Assembly: GCA_001874335.1 (NCBI GenBank)
Contig: MPDE01000001.1
Location: 186,001-250,000 of the forward strand
DNA from: Bacteroidetes bacterium MedPE-SWsnd-G2
GTDB taxonomy: Bacteria; Bacteroidota; Bacteroidia; Flavobacteriales; Flavobacteriaceae
Length of the DNA stretch: 64,000 nt
Direction: 5' to 3'
Below the pieces are notes generated by a model. It had not been told where the DNA came from, ran no database searches, and was given only the letters and a program-made list of their open reading frames with translations. Below, one piece after another: positions 1 to 9,978 of the stretch (within the stretch, counting starts at the first letter, position 1; every line of letters begins with the position of its first letter). A program made the translations under genes and the position numbers.

Positions 1-170
1 ATTTTATCCAAAAACAACCAAAGGGAATTGTGATAACTCCCATAACAAAAATTGACATCGCGTTCATGCAAATCTCCAGTAGAAAACCTTGGCGGTGGTA
101 AGGTGCCAACAATAATTTTTTCGGTGTCTTTAGTTAAATAAGGCGGGTATGGATGCTGATGAAAAAACAT
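1..170 (-). CDS. Uracil-DNA glycosylase-like protein, N-terminal fragment
   Basis: The reading frame opens at an ATG (168-170, minus strand) and runs off the left edge, so only about 56 residues are visible. They contain IIVGTLPPPRF followed by a CYGSYHNSLWLFW-like stretch. This matches the start of UDG-superfamily glycosylases, where a G-x-x-P loop precedes an aromatic N-x-F/W segment. The role would be base-excision repair, but catalytic residues further on are outside the window. The assignment rests on these two motifs only. Confidence 0.55.
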   Translation of the reverse strand, partial: MFFHQHPYPPYLTKDTEKIIVGTLPPPRFSTGDLHERDVNFCYGSYHNSLWLFLDK

Positions 171-172
171 AC

Positions 173-508
173 TTAAATCTTAAAACGTTCTCCCAGTTTT
201 TTACCAACAATATAAGCGCCCATTATCGCGAGAATAATTAAAACAATTGTAAAGGCAACGTACAAGGCGTATCCAAAAAAGTGAGTGTTAGAAGATATAC
301 AATACGTATCTGTGAAACATGTGGTCAAGGTTTTTGGTGACATCCAAACTAAAAGTAGACTAACAACAAAAATAATAGCAAAAGCAACTAGGCCATAAGT
401 CACAGAATTTGAACCTTTAGTTTTTCCTGTTGGTTTAAACTGATCTCTTTCTTCTGGTTTGCGCTTATTATGCTGTAAGGACCAAATGGTTTTCTTGTCG
501 TCTTCCAT
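173..508 (-). CDS. Small membrane protein of unknown function
   Basis: This protein of 111 residues starts at an ATG. The first 35 residues are polar and basic. Two hydrophobic helices follow at about residues 38-58 and 80-102, separated by a loop with two cysteines (TTCFTDTYC), which could form a disulfide outside the membrane. It sits between yaaA and the glycosylase-like gene on the same strand with almost no spacing, so it is probably co-transcribed with them. I do not recognise a family. Confidence 0.6.
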   Translation of the reverse strand: MEDDKKTIWSLQHNKRKPEERDQFKPTGKTKGSNSVTYGLVAFAIIFVVSLLLVWMSPKTLTTCFTDTYCISSNTHFFGYALYVAFTIVLIILAIMGAYIVGKKLGERFKI

Positions 509-514
509 AAGTGC

Positions 515-1273
515 TTATCGGATAAAAACCAATTCGGTTGCTGTTGACATGGCTTCACTATATAAGTAACCTTCGTAGTTAAAAGCCTTAATATCATCAA
601 TTGTTTGGGCATTTGTATCTATTACATACCTCGCCATATATCCTCTTGCTTGCTTGGCAAAAGTCATTATCATTTTATACTCTCCATTTTTAAAATCTTT
701 AAAATGAGCTGTGATAATTTGATGTTTAAATGCTTTTTTATCTAAGGTTTTAAAGTACTCGTTGCTGGCTAAATTCAAAAACAACTCACCTTCTTCAATG
801 TCATTATTCAATTCTGTTGTGACCTTCTTTTTCCAGAACTCGTATAAATTTTTCTTGACACCTACAGGGAATTTAGTTCCCATTTCTAATCTGTATGCCT
901 GCATTAAATCTAAAGGTTTCAAAAGGCCGTACAATCCAGAAATTATCCTAACTGTATTCTGCATTCTATCAATACCGGCTTCATCTAATGTGTAAGGTGC
1001 TAATCCTCTATAAACCTCACCGCTAAATGTAAATATGGCTTGTCTGGCATTTTCCTCAGTAAAAGGTAGTGACCAATTTTGATTGCGCTCATAGTTTAAT
1101 TGCCCCAATGCATCTGAGATATGCATTAATTTAGACAGGCTTTTAGCCGATTTCTTTTTCAACAATTTGTTTAGACGTTCGGCTTCCTTTAAAAACTGAG
1201 CTTCAGATTGCTTGGTTGTTGGAATTTGAGATTCTAAATCTAAAGATTTTGCAGGGGATATAACTAATTTCAT
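515..1273 (-). CDS. yaaA: Peroxide stress protein YaaA (DUF328/UPF0246)
   Basis: The protein has 252 residues from the ATG at 1273. An open frame extends three codons further to a TTG, but the family begins M-x-x-x-x-SPAKSLD, which fits the ATG. The SPAKSLD start, the ISGLYGLLKPLD stretch near residue 115 and the conserved C-terminal half match YaaA, a DNA-binding protein that lowers free iron during peroxide stress in E. coli. Length is normal for the family. It appears to head a short minus-strand unit. Confidence 0.9.
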   Translation of the reverse strand: MKLVISPAKSLDLESQIPTTKQSEAQFLKEAERLNKLLKKKSAKSLSKLMHISDALGQLNYERNQNWSLPFTEENARQAIFTFSGEVYRGLAPYTLDEAGIDRMQNTVRIISGLYGLLKPLDLMQAYRLEMGTKFPVGVKKNLYEFWKKKVTTELNNDIEEGELFLNLASNEYFKTLDKKAFKHQIITAHFKDFKNGEYKMIMTFAKQARGYMARYVIDTNAQTIDDIKAFNYEGYLYSEAMSTATELVFIR

Positions 1274-1390
1274 GAATGTCAACTAAAAATTATTTCAGCT
1301 AACTAAATTACTCATTTTTGCTCAAATTTATGTCGAAAATTAAGCTAAAACTAAGATCTAAATTAATCCGAATTAAACTAAAAAAGAAGC

Positions 1391-2431
1391 TTAGTTGTTC
1401 ATCGAATTTGACGCATAATTTCGCCACTTATCAATACATTGTACCATGTCTTGAGGAATTTCTGAATCAAAACTCATAAACTCACCAGTTTCTGGATGTT
1501 CAAATCCTAAAGTTTTGGCATGAAGCGCCTGTCTTGGAAGCACCTTAAAACAATTGTCTACAAACTGCTTATATTTCGAAAAAGTAGTACCCTTTAAAAT
1601 TCGCTCTCCTCCATAACGTTCATCATTAAATAATGTATGACCAATGTGTTTCATATGCACACGTATCTGATGCGTGCGCCCTGTTTCGAGTTTGCAACTC
1701 ACTAAGGTTACATAACCTAATCGTTCTATCACCTTGTAATGCGTTACCGCTGGTTTCCCTTGATCGGCATCATCACCTATAAAAACAGTATTCTGTAATC
1801 TGTTTTTAGGATGTCTACCTATGTTTCCTTCAATGGTACCTTCATCTTCTTCCATATTTCCCCATACCAAGGCCACATATTCACGCTGACTTGTTTTGTC
1901 AAAAAACTGTTTAGACAGATGGGTCATCGCTTCTTCCGTTTTAGCAACCACCAACAAACCACTGGTATCCTTATCAATACGATGCACTAATCCAGGTCTG
2001 TTACTAGAGTTATTGGGAAGGTTTTCAAAATGGAAGGTTAATGCATTGATTAGGGTTCCAGAATAATTTCCATGCCCTGGATGCACAACCATACCCGCTT
2101 GTTTATTGACAACCAACAAATGATTATCTTCATAAACAATATCAATAGGAATATCTTCAGGCACCAACAAATATTCATAAGGCGGATGCTCAAACAACAC
2201 TCTAATGTTATCTAAAGGTTTAACCTTATAATTTGATTTTACTGGGATATCATTGACATAAATATTACCACTTTTAGCGGCTGCTTGAATTTTATTTCGA
2301 GTCGCATTTTCGATAAAATTCATTAAATATTTGTCTATTCTTAAAGGTGATTGCCCCTTCTCTGCTGTAAAAGCATAATGCTCGTAAAGTTCGTCTTGAG
2401 GCCCTTCTACAGGCAATTGTTCTTCCATCAT
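1391..2431 (-). CDS. RluA/RluD-family 23S rRNA pseudouridine synthase
   Basis: The protein has 346 residues. An S4 RNA-binding domain (about residues 28-85) precedes the synthase domain. The catalytic HRID motif is at 150-153, with Asp153 the predicted nucleophile, followed by KDTSGLLVVAK. A later GRTHQIRVH motif is also typical. It isomerises specific uridines in large-subunit rRNA. Its ATG overlaps the TGA of the upstream PASTA gene (ATGA), indicating translational coupling. The exact target (RluD, RluC or RluA type) cannot be set from sequence alone. Confidence 0.92.
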   Translation of the reverse strand: MMEEQLPVEGPQDELYEHYAFTAEKGQSPLRIDKYLMNFIENATRNKIQAAAKSGNIYVNDIPVKSNYKVKPLDNIRVLFEHPPYEYLLVPEDIPIDIVYEDNHLLVVNKQAGMVVHPGHGNYSGTLINALTFHFENLPNNSSNRPGLVHRIDKDTSGLLVVAKTEEAMTHLSKQFFDKTSQREYVALVWGNMEEDEGTIEGNIGRHPKNRLQNTVFIGDDADQGKPAVTHYKVIERLGYVTLVSCKLETGRTHQIRVHMKHIGHTLFNDERYGGERILKGTTFSKYKQFVDNCFKVLPRQALHAKTLGFEHPETGEFMSFDSEIPQDMVQCIDKWRNYASNSMNN

Positions 2432-2997
2432 CTATTTACTGCTCCTGGTCTATTTCCGTTTCCTAACACCAAATCTATTTTTGAAGTAATTGGTAAAGCT
2501 GTACCTGCGTCTAAAGGTTTTCCTTTATAAATCATACCCAATACTTCATCCTTACCTATATCGTCCTTATAAGTCACTTCTCCAACTTCAAAGCCTAACG
2601 CTTCTAATGTAGGTTGAGCCTGTCTGTATGTTGATCTAATAATATTTGGCACTTCAACCTTTCTGTAGCCTGAAGGGTTTAAAATAAGATATATTTTTCT
2701 ATTTTCTTTCACCTGAGTTCCTGCCAACGGATATTGTTCTATAACAGAAAATTTAGGGTACTTCGGATTATAATTTGCCGAATCCTGAATTTCCATAACC
2801 AAGTCTCGATCTTTAAGCTGAATTTCAACAACATTTAAAGTTTTTCCCTTTAAATCTGGAACTTCAACAAAACTCCCATGATTTGTAGTACTATCTAACC
2901 ATTGCATTAAAATAAAACTCAAGATCAAAATAGCAACTATAGCCAAGCCTAACTGCTTTAAAAACTCCTTACTTCTAATAAATTTTATGATACTCAT
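2428..2997 (-). CDS. PASTA-domain membrane protein
   Basis: This protein of 189 residues has a short cytoplasmic N-terminus, one membrane helix at about residues 15-33, and two extracytoplasmic PASTA domains (about 44-110 and 114-186). PASTA modules bind peptidoglycan or its fragments and usually occur on penicillin-binding proteins or Ser/Thr kinases; here they stand alone behind an anchor. The neighbours are an RluA synthase (4-bp overlap) and the divergently read D-Ala-D-Ala ligase gene. This gene order recurs in Bacteroidetes and suggests a link to cell-wall synthesis. Confidence 0.85.
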   Translation of the reverse strand: MSIIKFIRSKEFLKQLGLAIVAILILSFILMQWLDSTTNHGSFVEVPDLKGKTLNVVEIQLKDRDLVMEIQDSANYNPKYPKFSVIEQYPLAGTQVKENRKIYLILNPSGYRKVEVPNIIRSTYRQAQPTLEALGFEVGEVTYKDDIGKDEVLGMIYKGKPLDAGTALPITSKIDLVLGNGNRPGAVNR

Positions 2998-3100
2998 TAT
3001 AGAATTTTGGTGTATAGCAAATATATAAAACCCTTGGTTTTTTCTTTTGCTTTATAAGTGATATTTTAGCTTAACGGATTTTTATATTGATTTGTTATAA

Positions 3101-4075
3101 ATGAAAAAACATATTGCCATTATAATGGGAGGGTATTCAAGTGAATACGAGATTTCACTAAAAAGTGGAAATGTTGTTTACGAGATGTTAGACAAAACTA
3201 AATTTGTTGCCTATCGCATACATATCTTTAAAGATAGTTGGGTTTATGTTGATGACAATGCCAAAGCGTATCCCATTGACAAAAACGATTTCTCTGTTAC
3301 TGTTAATCACCAAAAACAAACTTTCGATTGTATTTTTAATGCTATTCATGGTGCACCAGGAGAAGATGGCTATATGCAAAGTTATCTGGAATTATTAGGC
3401 ATTAAACATACCAGTTGTAGTATGTACCAGGCCGCTATAACTTTTAACAAAAGAGATTGTTTAAGTGTATTAAAACCTTACGGAATTAATTGTGCTGAAT
3501 CTTATTTTTTAAACGAAGGAGATGTCATTAATGAAGCTGAGATCGCTAACAAAGTAGGACTACCTTGTTTTGTTAAGGCAAATAAAGCGGGATCAAGTTT
3601 TGGAGTAACGAAAGTATATAAACAATCAGATTTAAAATCGGCCATTGAAGTTGCATTTAAAGAAGATGATGAAATAATAATCGAAGCCTTTTTAGACGGG
3701 ACAGAAGTATCGGTAGGAGTAATTACCTATAAGGGCGAAATTAAAGTATTACCAATAACAGAAATAGTCACTGAAAACGATTTTTTTGATTACAAAGCTA
3801 AATATTTAGGGCAGTCTCAAGAAATCACACCAGCAAGAATTAGCGCATCTCAGGAAGAGCAGGTAATCGCATTGGCAAAAAAGGTGTATTCTGTTTTGAA
3901 ACTTTCAGGATTTTCTCGTTCCGAATTTATTTTCCACAACAATCAACCTCATCTTTTAGAAGTAAATACGGTACCGGGATTAACAAAAGAGAGCATTTTA
4001 CCTCAACAAGCCCTAGCCGCAGGTATAAGTCTGCCTGAGCTATTTGAAAACGCCATTGTAGAAGCACTAAAGTAA
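3101..4075 (+). CDS. ddl: D-alanine--D-alanine ligase
   Basis: The protein has 324 residues and is an ATP-grasp enzyme. The N-terminal lobe starts IAIIMGGYSSEYEISLKSG. Central ATP-binding segments include LPCFVKANKAGSSFGV (about residue 154), and the magnesium site HLLEVNTVPGLT lies near residue 285. It joins two D-alanines with ATP use to make the dipeptide that ends the peptidoglycan stem. It is transcribed divergently from the PASTA gene and is followed after 18 bp by coaD, probably in one operon. Confidence 0.95.
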   Translation: MKKHIAIIMGGYSSEYEISLKSGNVVYEMLDKTKFVAYRIHIFKDSWVYVDDNAKAYPIDKNDFSVTVNHQKQTFDCIFNAIHGAPGEDGYMQSYLELLGIKHTSCSMYQAAITFNKRDCLSVLKPYGINCAESYFLNEGDVINEAEIANKVGLPCFVKANKAGSSFGVTKVYKQSDLKSAIEVAFKEDDEIIIEAFLDGTEVSVGVITYKGEIKVLPITEIVTENDFFDYKAKYLGQSQEITPARISASQEEQVIALAKKVYSVLKLSGFSRSEFIFHNNQPHLLEVNTVPGLTKESILPQQALAAGISLPELFENAIVEALK

Positions 4076-4093
4076 TTTCTTAACTTTACCATT

Positions 4094-4555
4094 ATGAAAA
4101 GAGCAATTTTCCCAGGATCCTTCGACCCCATTACACTTGGTCATTCCGATATCATTAAACGCGGTGTCAAACTTTTTGATGAAGTAGTTATTGCAATTGG
4201 TATAAATGGTGACAAAAAGTACATGTTTTCTTTAGAGGAGCGCAAACAATTTATTGAAGCTACTTTTGCCAACCACCCCAAAGTAAAAGTGGTTACTTAC
4301 CAAGGTCTAACTGTAGATTTTTGCAGAGAAATAAATGCTAAGTTTATTTTACGTGGACTTAGAAACCCGGCAGATTTTGAATTTGAGAAGGCCATTGCTC
4401 ACACCAACAGAAAACTTTCAAAAATTGAAACAGTCTTTCTTTTAACCAGTGCAAAGACATCTTTCATTTCTTCGTCAATTGTTAGAGATGTTATTAGAAA
4501 TAACGGGAATTATAGTATTTTGGTTCCTGAAAGTGTGGTCATAAAACAAGACTAA
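4094..4555 (+). CDS. coaD: Pantetheine-phosphate adenylyltransferase
   Basis: The protein has 153 residues, the usual length. The nucleotidyltransferase signature GSFDPITLGH is at residues 8-17, and SSSIVRDV near residue 127 corresponds to the conserved ISSTxxR loop. It transfers AMP to 4'-phosphopantetheine, the penultimate step of coenzyme A synthesis in the cytoplasm. It lies 18 bp after ddl on the same strand, so co-transcription is likely. Confidence 0.96.
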   Translation: MKRAIFPGSFDPITLGHSDIIKRGVKLFDEVVIAIGINGDKKYMFSLEERKQFIEATFANHPKVKVVTYQGLTVDFCREINAKFILRGLRNPADFEFEKAIAHTNRKLSKIETVFLLTSAKTSFISSSIVRDVIRNNGNYSILVPESVVIKQD

Positions 4556-4909
4556 GCACAACGTAATAACCTCATTTTTAAGCACAAAAAAAGCACCAGA
4601 ATTAAAACGGTACAAAATCCATTTTACGTACTGACGCCTTTTTAAAAAATTGATTAATAGCACTACGAATATATAACTAATTGTTAATGAGCATATTTTT
4701 ATTCGATAAGAAGCAATTAAAAAAGATTAAGCGCAATCCTACAAATCACCTGCATTTAGACTCCCAAATTCACTAATATTCTAACAACCAACACTTAAGA
4801 ATCCAATCTACTGGATTCAAAGCCATTAACTAAAAAGAACACTCTATTTCACTAAATAAGTGTGTAAATTTTCTTTCGAAACAAAAGAATACAGTTACTT
4901 CAAAGCGGA
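4556..4909. other. Noncoding spacer between coaD and the GSCFA gene
   Basis: These 354 bases lie between convergent genes. They are very AT-rich. The only structure I see is a perfect 7-bp inverted repeat (GAATCCA, 6-base loop, TGGATTC) at 4799-4818, without a T-run. It is not a convincing terminator. No RNA gene or ORF is evident. Confidence 0.5.
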
Positions 4910-5860
4910 TTAAAACCTAATTTTGGGAAGTTTTAATACCAATGCTGCCATCTTTTCTTGAAGTGTGTTTAAAAATTTAAGATGTGCCTCTGACTCACTG
5001 TTAAATGGCTTATGCGCCAAGCCTTTTTGAATTAGCTCTACGTCTTTCATAATTGTAAAAGTATCTGAACCAAACCAACTGTCGCAAAACTGCTTCCAGA
5101 TAAAATCAATTGCCAAATTACTCGGATGAACCATATCCTCGGCATAAAATCTATAGTCCCTTAACTCATCCATCACAATTTCATATGAAGGGAAATACGA
5201 GGCGCTCAAATTACTGTCAACAACCTCATGAATAGCGGATAATAAATGCGACTTGCTTCTAGTGTTTTCTATGACACCATCTTTTAGATGACGCACAGGA
5301 GAAACCGTAAACACAAACTTAGCATTTGGATTTAAATCATGGATTAGAGCCATAATAGACTCTAAAGCCAATCTAATTTCTGAAATGCTCAACAGTTGTT
5401 TCAAAAACTTTTTTTGAGGCACCTTATGGCAATTGGCCACAATCCTATCATCTTCAATAAAACGATACACCCAAGCTGTTCCTAATGTAATAATTACATG
5501 GCTGCAATTCTCTAAATTGGATTTGGTCGCTTTTACGTTTGAATTTAGGGTATCTATTAAAACGGTTTTATCACTATGACTTAATTTAGAATGCGCATCA
5601 AAACTATGCCATTGCTCATTTACAAAGAAAACATCATCCGCTCCAAAAACTCGCTCGTTAACAGCATCTGTCACCAGATTTTCAATTGCCTTTGGATGAA
5701 ACAGGATTCCGAATGGATTTAATACTGTGTCAAATTTGAAATAATTGAACTTACCTCCAATATGTTCGGCAAAACAAGACCCCAACAATAACACCTTAGA
5801 GTTATAATCTATAGTATCGTGCTTTTGTTTTTCTACCGGGACTTGAGTTCTAAAATTCAA
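4910..5860 (-). CDS. GSCFA domain-containing protein
   Basis: The hallmark GSCFA block appears as LLLGSCFAEHIGGKF near residue 24, with the later HVIITLGTAWVYR and FTVSPVRHLKDG blocks of this SGNH/GDSL-hydrolase-like family, common in Bacteroidetes and proteobacteria. The substrate is unknown. There is no ATG near the expected start. I place it at a TTG (5858-5860) giving xNFRTQVPVEKQK, because relatives begin with this segment. A second in-frame TTG at 5884 would add eight residues (324 in total). Confidence 0.82.
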   Translation of the reverse strand: MNFRTQVPVEKQKHDTIDYNSKVLLLGSCFAEHIGGKFNYFKFDTVLNPFGILFHPKAIENLVTDAVNERVFGADDVFFVNEQWHSFDAHSKLSHSDKTVLIDTLNSNVKATKSNLENCSHVIITLGTAWVYRFIEDDRIVANCHKVPQKKFLKQLLSISEIRLALESIMALIHDLNPNAKFVFTVSPVRHLKDGVIENTRSKSHLLSAIHEVVDSNLSASYFPSYEIVMDELRDYRFYAEDMVHPSNLAIDFIWKQFCDSWFGSDTFTIMKDVELIQKGLAHKPFNSESEAHLKFLNTLQEKMAALVLKLPKIRF

Positions 5861-5873
5861 ATTAAAAGGGATA

Positions 5874-5911
5874 AAAAAAAGCAAAACTGAATTTTCAATT
5901 TTGCTTTTTAA
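5874..5911 (-). terminator. alaS intrinsic terminator
   Basis: An inverted repeat (AAGCAAAA ... TTTTGC) just after the alaS stop is followed, read on the minus strand, by a run of T. It overlaps the start region of the GSCFA gene, so that gene may depend on its own promoter or on read-through. Confidence 0.6.
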
Positions 5912-5918
5912 GTTAGTA

Positions 5919-8534
5919 TTATTCTATATAAGATTTTGATTTTTCTAATGCCGCATCAATCCCATCTGGATTCTTACCTCCAGCAGTAGCAAAGAATGGC
6001 TGTCCTCCTCCACCTCCGTGGATTAACTTTCCTAATTCTCTAACTACTTGACCTGCGTTTAAACCTTTTTCTTCTACAAGGCCTTTAGAGATATAACAAG
6101 ATAATAATGCTTTACCGCCCTGATCTGTTCCGAATAACAAAAACAGATTATCAAACTGTCCACCTAAATCAAAGCATACATCTTTTATACTTGCCGCATC
6201 TAAATCTACCTTTTTAGCTAAAAAGTTGATGCCATTAATCTCTTGTAATTCGCCTTTCAAATTGCCTTTGACACTTTGTGCTTTTTCTTTTTTAAAGGCT
6301 TCAATTTCTTTCTTTAATGTTGCATTCTCATCTTGTAATGCTTTAAGAGCCTTCAACGGATCTTTAGCATTATTTAAAGCATCTTTTATTTCAAAATAAG
6401 AACGGTTGTTTTCATGAAAGTAATCTTTAACAGCATCACTTGTAATCCCCTCAATTCGTCTTATTCCCGATGCCACTGCACCTTCCGAAACAATTTTAAA
6501 ATGCCAAATATCTGCAGTGTTTTGAACGTGAGTTCCACCACATAATTCTATAGATTGTCCAAATTTTATTGCTCTTACAGTATCCCCATATTTCTCTCCA
6601 AAAAGTGCCATTGCACCTTCTTCTAATGCTTGGTCTAACGGAATATTTCTTTTTTCTACTAATGGTAATTTGCCTGCAATCCTTGCATTAACAAAGTTCT
6701 CCACATCTCGCAACTCATCTAAAGTCAATTTAGAAAAATGAGAAAAATCAAACCTCAAATATTTTGAATGTACTGCCGATCCTTTTTGCTCAACATGTAC
6801 ACCTAAAACTTCACGTAATGCCTGATGTAATAAGTGTGTAGCCGTATGGTTTGCAGCGGTACGGTGGCGTTGTTTTGAATCTACAACCGCCTTAAACGTA
6901 CTGTTTATGTTTTTTGGTAAGTTTTTAGTAAAATGAATAATCACATTACTTTCCTTTTTTGTATCTAAAACGTAAACGACATCACCATTATCAGACTCAA
7001 TGTATCCTTTATCACCAACTTGACCTCCACCTTCAGGGTAGAATGGTGTTAAATTAAATACTAATTGATATAATTCTCCTTCTTTTTTAGAAACAACCTT
7101 TCTGTAACGCGTTAACTTTACATTGGTTTCTAAGAAATCATAACCTATAAATTCTTCCTCTGCGTCGTCCACTAAAATTGTCCAATCGTCAGTAGAAACT
7201 TCACTTGCTGCCCTTGATCTTTGTTTTTGCTTTTCAAGTTCTGCATCAAACTCAGTTTCATTAAATGACATGTTTTGCTCAGACAAAATCAAAGCTGTCA
7301 AATCTTTAGGAAAACCATAAGTATCATATAACTCAAAGGCCTTTGATCCTGATATTTCTTTTCCTGAAGCACCATCTATTAAGCGCGACAACAATACCAA
7401 TCCTTGATCTAAGGTTCTTAAAAACGACTGTTCTTCTTCCTTAATTACATTTTCAATAAGTTGCTTCTGACTTTTAATTTCAGGAAAGGCAGAGCCCATC
7501 TTTTTACTTAAAACATCAACTAACCTATAAATAAATGGTTCCTTTTTATCCAAAAATGTAAAGCCATAACGCACAGCTCGTCTTAGAATACGTCTAATTA
7601 CATACCCCGCTCCAGTATTACTTGGCAACTGTCCGTCTGCAATCGAGAATGCCACAGCTCGCACATGATCGGAAATTACACGAATCGCAACATCAATCTT
7701 TTCATCATTACCATATTCCTTACTTGTGATTGTTTCAATCTCACGGATTAATGGTGTAAAAACATCTGTATCATAATTAGATTTCACATCTTGAAGTACC
7801 ATACATAAACGTTCAAAGCCCATTCCTGTATCGATATGCTTTTCAGGTAAAATTTCTAAACTACCATTTGCACGTCTATTATATTGCATGAAAACCAAGT
7901 TCCAAATCTCAACAACATGGGGGTGATCCATATTTACAAGATCCTTTCCTGGGACCTTAGCTTTTTCTTCAGCCGATCTGATATCTACATGAATCTCACT
8001 GCAAGGTCCGCAAGGCCCTTGATCTCCCATTTCCCAGAAATTGTCTTTCTTATTCCCCATAAGGATTCGATCCTCAGGTATCAAAGCTTTCCAAAAATCA
8101 TAGGCCTCAGAGTCCATACCAAGGTTATCGGCATCATCACTACCTTCAAAAACAGTGACGTATAAAATATCTTTATCAATCTTGTAAACTTCTGTTAATA
8201 ACTCCCAAGCCCAAGCAATAGCTTCCTTTTTAAAGTAATCTCCAAAACTCCAGTTCCCCAGCATTTCAAACAAGGTATGGTGGTAGGTATCATAACCTAC
8301 TTCTTCCAAATCATTGTGTTTACCAGAAACTCTCAAACATTTTTGTGAGTCTGTTAATCGTGTGTTTTTTGGCTCGGCATTTCCTAAAAAATACTCTTTA
8401 AATGGCGCCATACCAGAATTAACAAACATTAGAGTTGGATCGTCCTTTAACACCATTGGTGCTGATGGAACAATACTGTGTTTTTTGTCTTCAAAAAACT
8501 TTAAAAATTTTGAACGGATATCCTGAGATTTCAT
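5919..8534 (-). CDS. alaS: Alanine--tRNA ligase
   Basis: The protein has 871 residues, the full family length. The order is a class II catalytic core (about 1-450; [16 protein letters not shown] near residue 35, GMGFERL near 240), the editing domain with zinc ligands HTATH (about 566-570) and CGGTH (about 667-671), a coiled coil near 720-760, and a C-Ala domain with a glycine-rich HGGGGGQP motif. It charges tRNA-Ala and hydrolyses mischarged Ser/Gly-tRNA-Ala. No missing key residue was seen. Confidence 0.97.
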   Translation of the reverse strand: MKSQDIRSKFLKFFEDKKHSIVPSAPMVLKDDPTLMFVNSGMAPFKEYFLGNAEPKNTRLTDSQKCLRVSGKHNDLEEVGYDTYHHTLFEMLGNWSFGDYFKKEAIAWAWELLTEVYKIDKDILYVTVFEGSDDADNLGMDSEAYDFWKALIPEDRILMGNKKDNFWEMGDQGPCGPCSEIHVDIRSAEEKAKVPGKDLVNMDHPHVVEIWNLVFMQYNRRANGSLEILPEKHIDTGMGFERLCMVLQDVKSNYDTDVFTPLIREIETITSKEYGNDEKIDVAIRVISDHVRAVAFSIADGQLPSNTGAGYVIRRILRRAVRYGFTFLDKKEPFIYRLVDVLSKKMGSAFPEIKSQKQLIENVIKEEEQSFLRTLDQGLVLLSRLIDGASGKEISGSKAFELYDTYGFPKDLTALILSEQNMSFNETEFDAELEKQKQRSRAASEVSTDDWTILVDDAEEEFIGYDFLETNVKLTRYRKVVSKKEGELYQLVFNLTPFYPEGGGQVGDKGYIESDNGDVVYVLDTKKESNVIIHFTKNLPKNINSTFKAVVDSKQRHRTAANHTATHLLHQALREVLGVHVEQKGSAVHSKYLRFDFSHFSKLTLDELRDVENFVNARIAGKLPLVEKRNIPLDQALEEGAMALFGEKYGDTVRAIKFGQSIELCGGTHVQNTADIWHFKIVSEGAVASGIRRIEGITSDAVKDYFHENNRSYFEIKDALNNAKDPLKALKALQDENATLKKEIEAFKKEKAQSVKGNLKGELQEINGINFLAKKVDLDAASIKDVCFDLGGQFDNLFLLFGTDQGGKALLSCYISKGLVEEKGLNAGQVVRELGKLIHGGGGGQPFFATAGGKNPDGIDAALEKSKSYIE

Positions 8535-8663
8535 GGGCTTCTAAGCTATCTTGTTTTGCTAAATTAAACTTAATGCAAAACAATTTTTTATATTTGTTCG
8601 TTTACATTTATAGTAAGAACACTTTGGTTCATATTATTTTGCAAAAATAGAATAAATTAAGAA

Positions 8664-9635
8664 ATGAGTAAGGTAAAATATTATTACGATTCAGAAACTC
8701 TATCCTACAGGAAGATAAAGCGTAAAAAAAGAACCACTTTTGCGTACAGTCTTATGTTCTTATTGGCTTCTGCCTTATTTGGTATTCTTACCGTTTTTAT
8801 CTTAAGTAACTACATTCCTTCTCCTAAAGAAAAAGAGTTAGATAGAGAATTGCAAAATATGACATTGCAATTTGAAATATTAAATCAGAAAATGAATCAG
8901 GCCTTTGACGTCTTAGAAAATGTTGAAGAACGAGATAATGCCATTTACAGATTGTATTTTGAAGCTAATCCCATACCAGAAGAACAACGTACTGCCGGTT
9001 TTGGTGGTATCAATAGATATGAAAAATTTGAAGGCTATGAGAATAGTGATTTGATTATTAGTGCCAATAAACGCATTGATCAGCTTCAAAAACAACTTGT
9101 CGTACAATCTGAATCTTTAGATGAAATTGCAAAACTTGCTGAAGACAAAGAAGGTTTTTTAGCTTCTATTCCAGCTATTCAACCTGTAAGCAATACAGAT
9201 TTAACCCGAATGGCATCAGGTTATGGTTATAGATCTGATCCCTTCACTAAGGTTAGAAAATTTCATTTTGGAATGGATTTTACTGCGCCCAGAGGAACGC
9301 CTGTTTACGCCTCTGGTGATGGGATAGTAAAACGAGCAGACAGCCGATCTACAGGTTATGGTAAACACATTAGAATTGATCATGGTTATGGCTACGTTTC
9401 ACTGTATGCTCACTTATTCAAATATAACGTAAGACGAAATCAACGCGTAAAACGTGGTGATTTAATAGGATTTGTAGGTAGTACTGGTCGATCTCAAGCA
9501 CCGCATTTGCATTACGAGATTTTTAAAGATGGTCGACGAATAAACCCAATTAATTTTTATTACGGCAATTTATCTGCTGAAGAATTTAGCAAACTATTAG
9601 AGCGTGCTAACTTAGAAAACCAATCATTAGATTAA
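8664..9635 (+). CDS. M23 (LytM-type) peptidoglycan endopeptidase family protein
   Basis: This protein of 323 residues has a basic cytoplasmic tail, a single membrane helix (about 26-48), coiled coil (about 55-90 and 125-150) and a C-terminal M23 domain. Zinc ligands are visible at His201 and Asp205 (HFGMD) and His283 (HLH, 281-283), with His250 as the general base. It would cut or regulate peptidoglycan cross-links in the periplasm. It is read divergently from alaS, and the merR gene begins one base after it. Confidence 0.9.
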   Translation: MSKVKYYYDSETLSYRKIKRKKRTTFAYSLMFLLASALFGILTVFILSNYIPSPKEKELDRELQNMTLQFEILNQKMNQAFDVLENVEERDNAIYRLYFEANPIPEEQRTAGFGGINRYEKFEGYENSDLIISANKRIDQLQKQLVVQSESLDEIAKLAEDKEGFLASIPAIQPVSNTDLTRMASGYGYRSDPFTKVRKFHFGMDFTAPRGTPVYASGDGIVKRADSRSTGYGKHIRIDHGYGYVSLYAHLFKYNVRRNQRVKRGDLIGFVGSTGRSQAPHLHYEIFKDGRRINPINFYYGNLSAEEFSKLLERANLENQSLD

Positions 9636-9636
9636 T

Positions 9637-9966
9637 ATGGATATCAATCTTCCTGAAAAACGATATTATAGTATTGGAGAAGTTGCCAAGGCTTTTGATG
9701 TCAATACTTCGCTAATACGATTTTGGGAAAAAGAGTTTGACGAATTACAGCCTAAAAAAAATGCAAAAGGCAATAGAAAATTCACTCCTGAAGATGTATT
9801 GCATTTAAAATTTATATACCACTTGGTAAAAGAAAGAGGTTTTACCTTAGAAGGTGCCAAAACGCACTTAAAAGAAGAAAAACAAAAGTCATTAAACAAT
9901 TATCAGATTATTAGTAAATTAGAACATATTAAATCTGAATTATTAAAAATCAAATCACAACTTTAA
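9637..9966 (+). CDS. MerR-family transcriptional regulator
   Basis: The protein has 109 residues. The winged-helix MerR domain occupies residues 8-80 (KRYYSIGEVAKAFDVNTSLIRFWEKEF), including the EVA turn and LIRFWE recognition helix. A short helical tail (SKLEHIKSELLKIKSQL) probably dimerises. No metal-binding cysteines or effector domain is present, so an MlrA/HspR-like role without a small-molecule sensor is likely. Its position directly after the M23 gene is conserved in many flavobacteria. Confidence 0.87.
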   Translation: MDINLPEKRYYSIGEVAKAFDVNTSLIRFWEKEFDELQPKKNAKGNRKFTPEDVLHLKFIYHLVKERGFTLEGAKTHLKEEKQKSLNNYQIISKLEHIKSELLKIKSQL

Positions 9967-9978
9967 ACATTAGGGATT

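Noticed and set aside
762-995. Plus-strand open frame inside yaaA
   Set aside because: It runs antisense to a complete, well-conserved gene and has no recognisable domain. The same applies to the antisense frames inside ddl, alaS, der, the CDF transporter and the CsbD-like genes.
4799-4818. Inverted repeat GAATCCA/TGGATTC as a terminator between coaD and the GSCFA gene
   Set aside because: It lacks a T-run on either side and lies about 240 bases from the coaD stop; it may be chance.
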